Shown here: piece by piece, positions 1 through 7,147 of the stretch
Numbering within the stretch: the first letter of the stretch is position 1
Layout: every line of letters begins with the position of its first letter
Source of the DNA: Lachnospiraceae bacterium
Lineage (GTDB): Bacteria > Bacillota_A > Clostridia > Lachnospirales > Lachnospiraceae
Length of the DNA: 9,018 nucleotides
Direction: 5' to 3'
Assembly: GCA_017540915.1 (NCBI GenBank)
Contig: JAFYAD010000014.1
Location: 1 to 9,018 of the forward strand
Translations under genes and position numbers: made by a program
Notes under the pieces: generated by a model
Database searches by the model: none
What the model saw: only the letters and a program-made list of their open reading frames with translations
Told to the model about the DNA's origin: nothing

Positions 1-1
1 G

Positions 2-445
2 GCACTGGCCGCAGGCAAGCTTCACAAGTATGTATCAGACTTCGCAAACACCACTACAGCCGGCAAGCCGGGATGTATCGTAACACCGCATCTTGGCGCT
101 TCTACAGAGGAGAGCGAGGACAACTGTGCGGTTATGGCTGTTCAGGAGATCACGGATTACCTTGAGAACGGTAACATCAAGAACTCTGTAAACTATCCGG
201 CATGCGACATGGGAACCTGCGCAACAGCAGGCCGTGTGGCAGTTCTTCACAGAAATGTAAAGGGCACTATCGGTCAGTTTACAAACGCATTCGGCAGCGC
301 AAACATCAATATCGACAACATGACCAACAAGTCAAGAGATGATTATGCGTACACGCTTCTGGATATCGACGCTCCGGTAACAGATGATGTTATCGCAAAG
401 CTCAACGGCATTGACGGTGTGCTGAAAGTCAGAGTTATAAAATAA
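2..445 (+). CDS. serA: D-3-phosphoglycerate dehydrogenase, C-terminal part (5' truncated by window)
   Basis: This is the last 147 codons of an enzyme that oxidises 3-phosphoglycerate to 3-phosphohydroxypyruvate with NAD+, the first step of cytosolic serine synthesis. The reading frame is open from base 2; the first in-frame ATG at 134 is internal. The segment TPHLGASTEESEDN carries the catalytic histidine of the D-2-hydroxyacid dehydrogenase family (codon 89-91). The last ~70 residues, from GRVAVLHRNVKGTIGQF to VLKVRVIK, form an ACT domain, which in this family often binds serine for feedback control. Only one ACT domain follows the catalytic part, which fits the short (~390 residue) SerA of clostridia rather than the long form with an extra intervening domain. 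The N-terminal half, including the NAD-binding motif and catalytic Arg and Glu, lies outside the window. The gene ends with TAA, followed by a strong terminator. Another D-2-hydroxyacid dehydrogenase is unlikely given the ACT domain. Confidence 0.95.
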   Translation, partial: ALAAGKLHKYVSDFANTTTAGKPGCIVTPHLGASTEESEDNCAVMAVQEITDYLENGNIKNSVNYPACDMGTCATAGRVAVLHRNVKGTIGQFTNAFGSANINIDNMTNKSRDDYAYTLLDIDAPVTDDVIAKLNGIDGVLKVRVIK

Positions 446-494
446 AGCAGTATCCACAGCCGGAATTTGGTTATGATATCCGGTATGAAAAGAT

Positions 495-540
495 ATGCAG
501 CGAGTAACGGGATTTATCCCCGGGCTCGCTGTATTTTTTT
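495..540 (+). terminator. Intrinsic terminator after serA
   Basis: ATGCAGCGAG (495-504) pairs with CTCGCTGTAT (525-534) over ten positions with one G-T wobble. A second small stem, CGGGA with TCCCG, sits within the loop. A run of T (534-540) follows directly, and the next bases are also T-rich. The hairpin starts about 50 bases after the serA stop, so it should end the serA transcript and separate it from the trpF-Nudix gene. Confidence 0.88.
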
Positions 541-573
541 ATGTTTTTTATGCGGTTTTTGTGCTCTTTAACA

Positions 574-602
574 TTGCAATTCTGCCTCCGAAAGAGTATA
601 GT
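574..602 (+). promoter_or_regulatory. Putative sigma-A promoter for the trpF-Nudix gene and possibly those downstream
   Basis: A -35 like TTGCAA (574-579) and a -10 like TATAGT (597-602) are separated by exactly 17 bases. The -10 matches consensus at five of six positions and the -35 at four of six. Transcription would start near 609, leaving a leader of about 65 bases before the ATG at 675. Its position just after the serA terminator supports it. The -35 overlaps the perfect 8-base palindrome ATTGCAAT (573-580), which could be chance or a small operator. I see no T-box, trp leader peptide or attenuator in the leader. Confidence 0.55.
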
Positions 603-674
603 AGTTAGTATTATTCGTAGTCAACAGGGGTTGCAAGGCAATCGGAAGTTTGTTTCTTACCGGGAGGCTCGTCT

Positions 675-1787
675 ATGATCACAAAGATTTGCGGTATCAC
701 ATCCGAAACGGAAGTCGAATATCTCAATGAGGCAAAACCTGATCTTGCGGGATTCGTTATGTTTTATCCGAAGAGCAGGAGAAATGTGTCCGTTGAGCAT
801 GCGGTTAAAGTGAAAGCGCTGTTGGATGAAGGCATAAAGTCAGTTGCAGTGGTCGTGTCTCCGACGGTAGAGCAGACGGAAGAGATCGCAAAGGCCGGGT
901 TTGATTATATCCAGATACATGGTGAATTGCCGGACGAGGTTTTAGCGGCCTGTAAGACGAAGATCATCAAAGCCTTTAATGTTCATGATATGTCCGATTT
1001 TGAGAAATATAAAGATTCGGAGAAAATCTCCGGTTTTGTGATGGATGCTTCAGAACCCGGCAGCGGCAGGACTTTTGACTGGGATATTTTGAAGGATCTT
1101 CCGAGGACAGACAAATTCGTGATCCTGGCGGGAGGCTTAAATCCCGGTAATGTGGATAAAGCCTTCTTTTTACAGGGGATAGACGGTGTTGATACATCAT
1201 CCGGCGTGGAAAATGAGGACGGGACGGGAAAATCCCGGGAGAAGATACTGGAATTTGTAAAGCGCGGCAAAGCGCTGATGGTTCTGGACAGACACGATTA
1301 CACCCCGGACATGCCGGTCATCAGGAAACGTACCGTGCGTGCTATAATATTGGAAAACGGGCTGTATGCCACGCAGAGAAACCGGGCGGGTGAATACAAG
1401 ATCCCGGGCGGCGGCGTAGAAGGCGATGAGACAGATGTTGAAACGCTGGCGAGAGAGGTGCGCGAGGAGTGCGGCATGGTGCTGATACCGGAGACAGTTA
1501 AGTTTCTCGGGTACATTCTGGAATACAGGGCGGATATATTCGAACCGGACAAAAAATACTGTGTCGAAACTGTATATTACAGGTGCGAGGTCACAGAAGA
1601 GAGATACGATCTGATGTTGACGGAGAGCGAGAAAGAGGCGGGCTTTGAATTTCTTTGGGTTCCCGCTGACGAGATCATCCGCAATAACAACGAGGTCATA
1701 AAAGAGGGCTGGAAGATCAAGGATACCAGGTTTTTGGAACAGCACAACAGGGTGATGAAAAACCCGGGTGTGATCAAGACAGTGTGA
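675..1787 (+). CDS. trpF: Phosphoribosylanthranilate isomerase (TrpF) fused to a C-terminal Nudix hydrolase domain
   Basis: This 370-residue protein has two domains. Residues 1 to ~200 are a TrpF-type TIM barrel, which isomerises N-(5'-phosphoribosyl)anthranilate to CdRP in tryptophan synthesis. Visible are KICGI with the catalytic cysteine (C6), the catalytic aspartate in FVMDAS (D124), GSGRTFDW (129-136), and the phosphate-binding loops LAGGLNP (151-157) and GVDTSSGVE (171-179). A plain TrpF is about 200 residues and would end near here. Residues ~213-370 form a Nudix domain with a perfect box, G246-x5-E252-x7-REVREECGM (260-268), expected to bind divalent metal and cleave a nucleoside diphosphate-linked substrate that cannot be named from sequence. 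The start at 675 has a GGAGG site (663-667) seven bases upstream. There is no stop, frameshift or good internal ribosome site at the junction (M202, base 1278). No other trp gene is in the window. TrpF identity is firm; the role of the fusion is unknown. Confidence 0.93.
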   Translation: MITKICGITSETEVEYLNEAKPDLAGFVMFYPKSRRNVSVEHAVKVKALLDEGIKSVAVVVSPTVEQTEEIAKAGFDYIQIHGELPDEVLAACKTKIIKAFNVHDMSDFEKYKDSEKISGFVMDASEPGSGRTFDWDILKDLPRTDKFVILAGGLNPGNVDKAFFLQGIDGVDTSSGVENEDGTGKSREKILEFVKRGKALMVLDRHDYTPDMPVIRKRTVRAIILENGLYATQRNRAGEYKIPGGGVEGDETDVETLAREVREECGMVLIPETVKFLGYILEYRADIFEPDKKYCVETVYYRCEVTEERYDLMLTESEKEAGFEFLWVPADEIIRNNNEVIKEGWKIKDTRFLEQHNRVMKNPGVIKTV

Positions 1788-1821
1788 ATAAGACATAACG
1801 GGCATTGTCACAGATGAGAAG

Positions 1822-1849
1822 CGGCAGGATTTACAAGCCTATCCCGCCG
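1822..1849 (+). other. Imperfect hairpin between trpF-Nudix and DUF1015
   Basis: CGGCAGGAT (1822-1830) pairs with ATCCCGCCG (1841-1849) at eight of nine positions, with an A-C mismatch in the middle and a ten-base loop. The following bases are A-rich, not T-rich, on the + strand, so it is not a standard intrinsic terminator. It could be an mRNA processing or stability element that lowers expression between the two genes, or chance. A weak promoter-like pair (TTTACA at 1830-1835, A/T-rich block near 1851-1858) overlaps it, with a poor -10. Confidence 0.35.
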
Positions 1850-1880
1850 ATAAAAATATAACAAACAAAGGAGAAATAAA

Positions 1881-3188
1881 ATGGCTGCAATCAAACCTTT
1901 TATATGCGTGAGACCCGCTGAGGACATGGCGTCTACTATCGCCGCTCTGCCTTACGATGTGTACAACCGCGCGGAGGCAAAAGAGGTGGTGATGAAAAAC
2001 CCCAAGAGCTTTTTGGCAATAGACCGTGCCGAGTCACAGTTCCCGGATGATGTGGACACTTATGATGACAGGGTTTACGCCAAGGCTGCAGAGATGATAA
2101 AAGACTGGAAGGCTGACGGTTCATTCGTAACGGACGACAAGAGGTGCTATTATATCTACGAGCTCACCATGAACGGGAGAACACAGACAGGTATAGTAGC
2201 GACCGCATCTATTGATGATTACGCCAATAACATCATCAAAAAACACGAAAACACCAGAGCTGACAAAGAGGCAGACAGGATCAGGCATGTGGATACATGC
2301 TCAGCCCAGACGGGACCAATCTTTTTGGCATATAGACAGAATGATGTTATCACAGAGGTTGTGAACCGTACAAAGCAGGGCTCTGCGCTGTATAATTTTG
2401 TCAGTGATGACGGTATAAGGCACAGAGTGTTTAAGATCGATGCAGATTCCGACATAGAGGCAGTGGAGAAGGCATTTGCGGGTATTAATGAGATCTACAT
2501 CGCTGACGGACATCACAGAGCGGCTTCAGCCGTAAAGGTGGGCTTTAAGCGCAGAGACGAGAATCCGGGCTACGACGGTACAGAGGAGTTCAATTTCTTT
2601 TTGTCGGTGCTGTTTCCGGATGAGGAGCTTATGATCATGGATTACAACCGTGTCATAAAGGACTTAAAGGGCATGGATGCAGCCGCATTTTTGGCAAAAG
2701 TTTCGGAAATCTATGAAGTTTCACTCCTGGGCGACGCAGAGGAGTTGAAAGAAAGCAGAGCTGCCAAGGCGGCAGAGGATCTCGGCGCATCGCAAGATGC
2801 AGGAGATGATATCAGAAAGCCTGCGAAAAAGGGCGAGTTTTCAATGCTGTTAGACGGAAAATGGTACAGGGTCATTGTTAAAGATAAGGACAGGACAGAT
2901 GATCCGGTTGCCGGACTTGATGTATCGCTCTTGCAGGATCTTTTGCTGGGACCGGTGCTTGGCATAGCTGATCCCAAGACTGATCCGACCATCGATTTTG
3001 TCGGCGGTATCCGCGGTCTCGACGAGCTGGAGAGACGATGCAAGACAGACTGTGTCGCAGCCTTCGCTATGTATCCCACCAGTATTCATGAACTCTTTGC
3101 AGTGGCCGACGCAGGACTTTTGATGCCGCCTAAGTCTACCTGGTTTGAGCCTAAGCTCAGGAGCGGATTGTTTATACATGAGATTTGA
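1881..3188 (+). CDS. DUF1015 family protein, function unknown
   Basis: This 435-residue soluble protein belongs to the DUF1015 family. Family features are the N-terminal IKPFICVRPAED, AALPYDVYN and NPKSFLAIDRAE blocks, KKHENTR (120-126) near the end of the first third, and IADGHHRAASA with the invariant DGHHR (209-213). No signal peptide or membrane segment is visible. The start has AAAGGAG (1867-1873) seven bases upstream. DUF1015 genes often lie next to serA and serC in Firmicutes, as far as I recall, and here the gene is one removed from serA, which hints at a role around serine or phosphoserine. The DGHHR block resembles the DGxHR-type motif of ParB/sulfiredoxin-fold proteins, some of which are free-serine kinases; that resemblance is my inference. 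A charged stretch around residues 296-318 looks like a variable linker. The TGA abuts the ATG at 3189, so translation with the next gene is probably coupled. Family assignment is sound; activity cannot be stated. Confidence 0.88.
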   Translation: MAAIKPFICVRPAEDMASTIAALPYDVYNRAEAKEVVMKNPKSFLAIDRAESQFPDDVDTYDDRVYAKAAEMIKDWKADGSFVTDDKRCYYIYELTMNGRTQTGIVATASIDDYANNIIKKHENTRADKEADRIRHVDTCSAQTGPIFLAYRQNDVITEVVNRTKQGSALYNFVSDDGIRHRVFKIDADSDIEAVEKAFAGINEIYIADGHHRAASAVKVGFKRRDENPGYDGTEEFNFFLSVLFPDEELMIMDYNRVIKDLKGMDAAAFLAKVSEIYEVSLLGDAEELKESRAAKAAEDLGASQDAGDDIRKPAKKGEFSMLLDGKWYRVIVKDKDRTDDPVAGLDVSLLQDLLLGPVLGIADPKTDPTIDFVGGIRGLDELERRCKTDCVAAFAMYPTSIHELFAVADAGLLMPPKSTWFEPKLRSGLFIHEI

Positions 3189-3203
3189 ATGAACACAAAA
3201 GAC

Positions 3204-3208
3204 AGGAG
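3204..3208 (+). promoter_or_regulatory. Ribosome binding site AGGAG favouring a TTG start for the M16C peptidase
   Basis: AGGAG (3204-3208) lies seven bases before an in-frame TTG at 3216. The in-frame ATG at 3189, which directly follows the DUF1015 stop, has no good Shine-Dalgarno in front of it, and this site lies downstream of that ATG. The protein from TTG begins (M)KLTDLTSYEI, close to where the conserved region of the family begins. Coupled reinitiation at 3189 remains possible. Confidence 0.6.
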
Positions 3209-3215
3209 AAAACAA

Positions 3216-6137
3216 TTGAAACTTACAGATTTAACCTCATATGAGATCATAAAAGAAGAACAGCTTAACGACATATCGAGCCACGGAACCGTATTGCGCC
3301 ACAAAAAGACGGGCGCCAGGGTTTTGTGTCTTGAGAATTCCGACGAGAACAAGGTTTTCTATATCGGTTTCAGAACACCGATATCTGATTCCACAGGTGT
3401 ACCGCATATCGTAGAGCATACAGTATTGTGCGGGTCGGACAAATATCCCATAAAAGATCCTTTTGTGGAGCTGGCCAAGGGTTCGCTCAACACATTCCTC
3501 AATGCCATGACTTACCCGGATAAGACCGTATATCCCGTGGCAAGCTGCAATGAAAAGGATTACGACAACCTGATGGATGTCTATCTCGATGCGGTGTTCA
3601 ATCCCAATATTTATAAATACGAGAACATCTTCCGTCAGGAGGGCTGGCATTATGAGCTGGAGGACAAAGACGGAGAGCTTACCATAAACGGTGTGGTATA
3701 TAACGAGATGAAGGGCGCGTTTTCCGATCCGGACAGCGTGTTGGAGAGGTATATCTTAAATACGCTCTACCCTGACACCAACTATGCCTTTGAATCCGGC
3801 GGCGACCCGGAAAACATACCTGATCTCACATATGAGGATTATCTGGATTTCCACAGAAAATACTATCATCCGTCAAATTCCTATATTTACCTGTACGGTG
3901 ATCATGACATAGCAGGGAGGCTGGATTATATCGACCGGGAGTATCTTTCCAAATTTGACGCCCTCGATGTGGATTCGCAGGTGGGATACCAGAAGCCCTT
4001 TGAGAAGGCTGTGGAGATTGTAAGGTCATATCCCATCAGTCAGGATGAGGACACAAAGGATAAGACATATCTGTCCTATAACGTTTCTATAGGAAACAGC
4101 CGTGACGTTGAGAGGAACATAGCACTCAAGACCATAGATCATGTTCTGCTGGAGATGGCCGGTGCACCCTTAAAACAGGCGCTTATTGACGCGGGCATTA
4201 GTGATGATGTTTTCGGGTCTTTTGACGATTCCATAAATCAGCCTATTTTCGGTATCGTGGCTAAAAATTCCAATATAGAGGACAAGGAAAGGTTTATCGG
4301 GATCATCAGGGAAACGATCGAGGGCATCATAGAAAAAGGCTTCAACAAAAAAGCTTTGCTGGCAAGCCTCAATTATCGCGAATTTATGTATCGTGAGGCA
4401 GATACCGGATCATACCCCAAGGGTCTCATAAAAGGACTTGATGTTCTCGACACCTGGCTCTATGACGACGATGCCGCATTTGATACGCTCAAGCGTGGGG
4501 TTTGTCTCAAATCCCTCAAGGAAAAGATAGATACCGGATATTTTGAAGAGCTGTTAAAAGAAGCCATCCTGGATAATCCGCATGCGGCTGTTGTGATCGT
4601 AAAGCCGGACACAACGCTGAACGCTTCAAACGAGAAGAAGCTTAAGGATAAGCTTGCGGCATATAAAGCTTCATTGGACGAGGCAGAAGTTGCGAAGCTT
4701 GTGGAAGAGACAGCGAGCCTCAAAAAATATCAGGAGACACCGGATTCACCCGAGAGCCTTCTGTGCCTGCCCGTATTGGACAGAGCTGATATCAAAAAAG
4801 AGATCTCTTTCGTATCCAATGAGGAGATGGAGACTGACGGTATAAAGGTTCTGTATCATGATTATGATTACAACGGCATAATGTATTTTTCGCTGTTTTT
4901 CGATGTGGCGGACCTTACTGTGGAGGAAGCAAAGACTTTAGTGTTCCTCGGAGGACTGCTGGGAAGCTGCAGTACGGCAAAACACACTTATAACGAGCTT
5001 TCCATAGAGAAAAACCTGTATTTCGGTTCCCTGCTCTTTGCGCCAAGGATTACTACGAAGGTCGAAAAGGGTTACGAAAAGAGATGGTATGAGGAGATTT
5101 CCTTCAAGGTATTACCGGAAAACATGGATCCGGCGGCGGATATTATATCTGAGATATTGAACGAAACGGATTTCACGGACAAGAAGAGGATCAAAGAGAT
5201 CCTGGATAGGGGAGCGTCCTCTTTAAAGAGCGCCCTGTCATCGTCCGGTCATATGACTGCCATGAACAGATGTATGAGTTATCATGATGAAAACTCCCGT
5301 TTTGATGATATCATAGCCGGTGTTGAGGCATGCGAGTATGTCAATTCGTTGCGCAGGGATTTTGATCTGCGCATAGACGAGGAGATCCAAAAGGCTAAGA
5401 CATTACTGAAAAAGATATTCAACAGAGAAAACTGTTTTGCATCTGTCGGTTGTGACAGGGAAAACCTTGAGGTTGCTTTGAAGTACGTTGGAAGGCTGGC
5501 GGGATCTTTGTCTGAGACCGGCAGAGAGATAATTCCTTCAAAATGGGAGCTTCACAGTCAAAATGAAGGGCTTACTGATGCATCCAACGTGCAGTATGTG
5601 TGCAGGACAGGCAATTATGTAAAGCGCGGGTTTGAATATAACGGATCATTGCAGGTTTTGAACACGATCTTAAGCTACGATTATCTCTGGGGAAATGTCA
5701 GAGTCCTGGGCGGAGCCTACGGATGCATGTGCGGTTTTTCGGTGGATGGAACCGGATATCTCACTTCTTACAGAGATCCTAACCTGAAAGCCACCAATGA
5801 TGTCTACGAAGGGACTCCGGAATATATCAGAAAATTCGATTGCAGTGACAGGGATATGTTAAAATATATCATCGGTACGATTTCAAAGCTGGACAGACCG
5901 CTGTCGCCTGAGATGAAGATATCAAGAGCTAACCTGCTATACATTATGGGGCGTACTGCAGAGGAACGTCAGAAGGTTCGTGACAAGATCCTGTCGGCTA
6001 CAGCTTCCGATATCAGGGATCAGGCAGATCTTGTGCAGGCGGTATTGGATGAAAAAGCATTCTGTGTTGTGGGTAATGAAGACAGGATAAAAGAAGCGTC
6101 AGATATGTTTGACACTGTCAGAAAGCTTATACAATAG
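3216..6137 (+). CDS. M16C family zinc metallopeptidase (presequence protease/falcilysin-like, insulinase superfamily)
   Basis: This is a 973-residue zinc peptidase (982 if started at ATG 3189) of the inverzincin class. Its relatives enclose short unfolded peptides in a clamshell chamber and degrade them. From the TTG start, HIVEH (64-68) gives zinc ligands H64 and H68 and catalytic base E67. The third ligand is E164 in VVYNEMKG, 96 residues after H68, the spacing expected in M16C. The region ~470-507 is a charged helical hinge between the two halves, within the M16C-associated domain. The C-terminal half carries GGAYGC (from 832) and SYRDP (Y852, R853), matching the Tyr/Arg substrate-binding region of the family. 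Length is normal for M16C. No signal peptide or membrane segment is seen, so it probably acts in the cytosol on peptide debris. The TAG stop overlaps the ribosome site of era. The family is certain; natural substrates are unknown. Confidence 0.92.
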   Translation: MKLTDLTSYEIIKEEQLNDISSHGTVLRHKKTGARVLCLENSDENKVFYIGFRTPISDSTGVPHIVEHTVLCGSDKYPIKDPFVELAKGSLNTFLNAMTYPDKTVYPVASCNEKDYDNLMDVYLDAVFNPNIYKYENIFRQEGWHYELEDKDGELTINGVVYNEMKGAFSDPDSVLERYILNTLYPDTNYAFESGGDPENIPDLTYEDYLDFHRKYYHPSNSYIYLYGDHDIAGRLDYIDREYLSKFDALDVDSQVGYQKPFEKAVEIVRSYPISQDEDTKDKTYLSYNVSIGNSRDVERNIALKTIDHVLLEMAGAPLKQALIDAGISDDVFGSFDDSINQPIFGIVAKNSNIEDKERFIGIIRETIEGIIEKGFNKKALLASLNYREFMYREADTGSYPKGLIKGLDVLDTWLYDDDAAFDTLKRGVCLKSLKEKIDTGYFEELLKEAILDNPHAAVVIVKPDTTLNASNEKKLKDKLAAYKASLDEAEVAKLVEETASLKKYQETPDSPESLLCLPVLDRADIKKEISFVSNEEMETDGIKVLYHDYDYNGIMYFSLFFDVADLTVEEAKTLVFLGGLLGSCSTAKHTYNELSIEKNLYFGSLLFAPRITTKVEKGYEKRWYEEISFKVLPENMDPAADIISEILNETDFTDKKRIKEILDRGASSLKSALSSSGHMTAMNRCMSYHDENSRFDDIIAGVEACEYVNSLRRDFDLRIDEEIQKAKTLLKKIFNRENCFASVGCDRENLEVALKYVGRLAGSLSETGREIIPSKWELHSQNEGLTDASNVQYVCRTGNYVKRGFEYNGSLQVLNTILSYDYLWGNVRVLGGAYGCMCGFSVDGTGYLTSYRDPNLKATNDVYEGTPEYIRKFDCSDRDMLKYIIGTISKLDRPLSPEMKISRANLLYIMGRTAEERQKVRDKILSATASDIRDQADLVQAVLDEKAFCVVGNEDRIKEASDMFDTVRKLIQ

Positions 6138-6140
6138 GAG
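6136..6140 (+). promoter_or_regulatory. Ribosome binding site AGGAG overlapping the M16C stop and setting the era start
   Basis: AGGAG (6136-6140) shares bases with the TAG stop (6135-6137) and lies seven bases before ATG 6148. This fixes the era start at 6148 instead of the upstream in-frame ATG at 6109, which would add 13 residues not typical of Era. The overlap implies translational coupling between the peptidase and Era. Confidence 0.8.
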
Positions 6141-6147
6141 AAACATT

Positions 6148-7068
6148 ATGACTCCGGAAAACTTTAAATCCGGTTTTGTGACCATAATAGGCAGACCGAA
6201 TGTGGGTAAATCCACACTTATGAACAGGATCATAGGTCAGAAGATCGCCATCACGTCCAAAAAACCGCAGACCACCAGAAACCGGATACAGACGGTATAC
6301 ACAGAGGAGGATCGCGGGCAGATCGTATTTTTGGATACTCCCGGAATTCACAAGGCAAAAAACAAGCTGGGAGAGTTCATGGTAAATGCTGCGGCATCAG
6401 CCATGAAGGATGTGGATCTTGTATTGTGGCTCGTGGAGCCATCGGAAAAGATCGGTGGCGGTGACCGTCATATAGCGGAGACTTTGCAGAGTTTGGACTG
6501 TCCGGTCATACTCATCATCAATAAGTCGGATACCATTAGCCAAAAAGAAGATATGCTGAAATTCATAGACGCATACAGGGGTCTTATGGAATTTGCCGAG
6601 ATAATACCGGCTTCTGCCATGAAGGGAGAGGGAGTGTCCGATATTTTGGACACTATATTCAAATATCTTCCGGAAGGTCCGATGTACTACGACGAAGACA
6701 CTGTGACCGACCAGCCTATGCGCGCCATAGCTGCCGAGATCATCCGTGAGAAGGCACTCCATGCATTGGATGATGAGATACCTCACGGTATCGCCGTCAC
6801 GGTTGAGAAGATGCACACCAGAGAGGATAAGCCCATCACGGACATAGAAGCCACTATCATAGTGGAGAGGGAGTCACATAAGGGTATCGTCATCGGAAAG
6901 GGTGGCGCAATGCTCAAAAAGATTGGTACCAATGCTCGCTACGAGATCGAGAAACTCATAGAGGGCAAGTGTAATCTGAAGCTCTGGGTGAAGGTCCGCA
7001 AGGACTGGAGAGATTCGGACAGTCAGCTCAGGAACTTTGGCTATGTCAGACAGGAAGATGAAGGCTGA
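6148..7068 (+). CDS. era: GTPase Era, ribosome small-subunit maturation factor
   Basis: Era binds the 3' end of 16S rRNA and helps assemble the 30S subunit, acting in the cytosol and at the inner membrane face. The 306-residue product has the usual family length. GTPase motifs are G1 GRPNVGKS (15-22), a switch I segment with SKKPQTTRNR (37-46), G3 DTPG (63-66), G4 NKSD (125-128) and G5 SAM (156-158). The C-terminal KH domain (~200-285) has the RNA-binding GxxG loop as GKGG (250-253), with IVIERESHKG-like lead-in and KLWVKVRKDWRDS after it. All key residues are present. The start at 6148 was chosen for its AGGAG site. It lies ten bases after the M16C peptidase and 79 bases before recO; era-recO adjacency is common in Firmicutes. 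The cdd and dgkA genes often found before era are absent here. Confidence 0.98.
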   Translation: MTPENFKSGFVTIIGRPNVGKSTLMNRIIGQKIAITSKKPQTTRNRIQTVYTEEDRGQIVFLDTPGIHKAKNKLGEFMVNAAASAMKDVDLVLWLVEPSEKIGGGDRHIAETLQSLDCPVILIINKSDTISQKEDMLKFIDAYRGLMEFAEIIPASAMKGEGVSDILDTIFKYLPEGPMYYDEDTVTDQPMRAIAAEIIREKALHALDDEIPHGIAVTVEKMHTREDKPITDIEATIIVERESHKGIVIGKGGAMLKKIGTNARYEIEKLIEGKCNLKLWVKVRKDWRDSDSQLRNFGYVRQEDEG

Positions 7069-7093
7069 CCGGAATGATACAAGACACATTAAA

Positions 7094-7123
7094 GACACCT
7101 GATCTTTGCAGTGATCCCGTGTC
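7094..7123 (+). other. Irregular hairpin in the era-recO gap
   Basis: GACAC (7094-7098) pairs with GTGTC (7119-7123), and after a 2x2 internal loop GATC (7101-7104) pairs with GATC (7113-7116) around an eight-base loop. No T-tract follows, so it is unlikely to terminate transcription. It might influence mRNA stability or recO translation, or be chance. Confidence 0.25.
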
Positions 7124-7147
7124 CTATGAAACGAAAACGGTGGAGAT

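Noticed and set aside
446..674. Small RNA, leader peptide or riboswitch in the serA-trpF gap
   Set aside because: Beyond the terminator and promoter, I found no tryptophan-rich leader frame, T-box motif or other stable structure.
1260..1290. Separate start for the Nudix domain at the ATG at 1278
   Set aside because: No ribosome binding site precedes it, and the frame from TrpF is continuous with no stop, so a fusion is the simpler reading.
1197..1811. Open frame of about 204 codons on the - strand opposite trpF-Nudix
   Set aside because: It lies wholly opposite a gene with clear catalytic motifs, has no recognisable domain, and looks like a shadow frame.
3237..3650. Open frame of about 137 codons on the - strand within the M16C peptidase
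   Set aside because: It covers the conserved zinc-motif region of the peptidase on the other strand; its composition is not protein-like.
4654..4845. Short + strand open frame within the M16C gene
   Set aside because: It is out of frame inside a long, well-supported gene and rich in basic residues typical of shadow frames.
6109..6150. Upstream ATG at 6109 as the era start
   Set aside because: It would overlap the peptidase gene by 29 bases and add 13 atypical residues; the AGGAG site fits ATG 6148.
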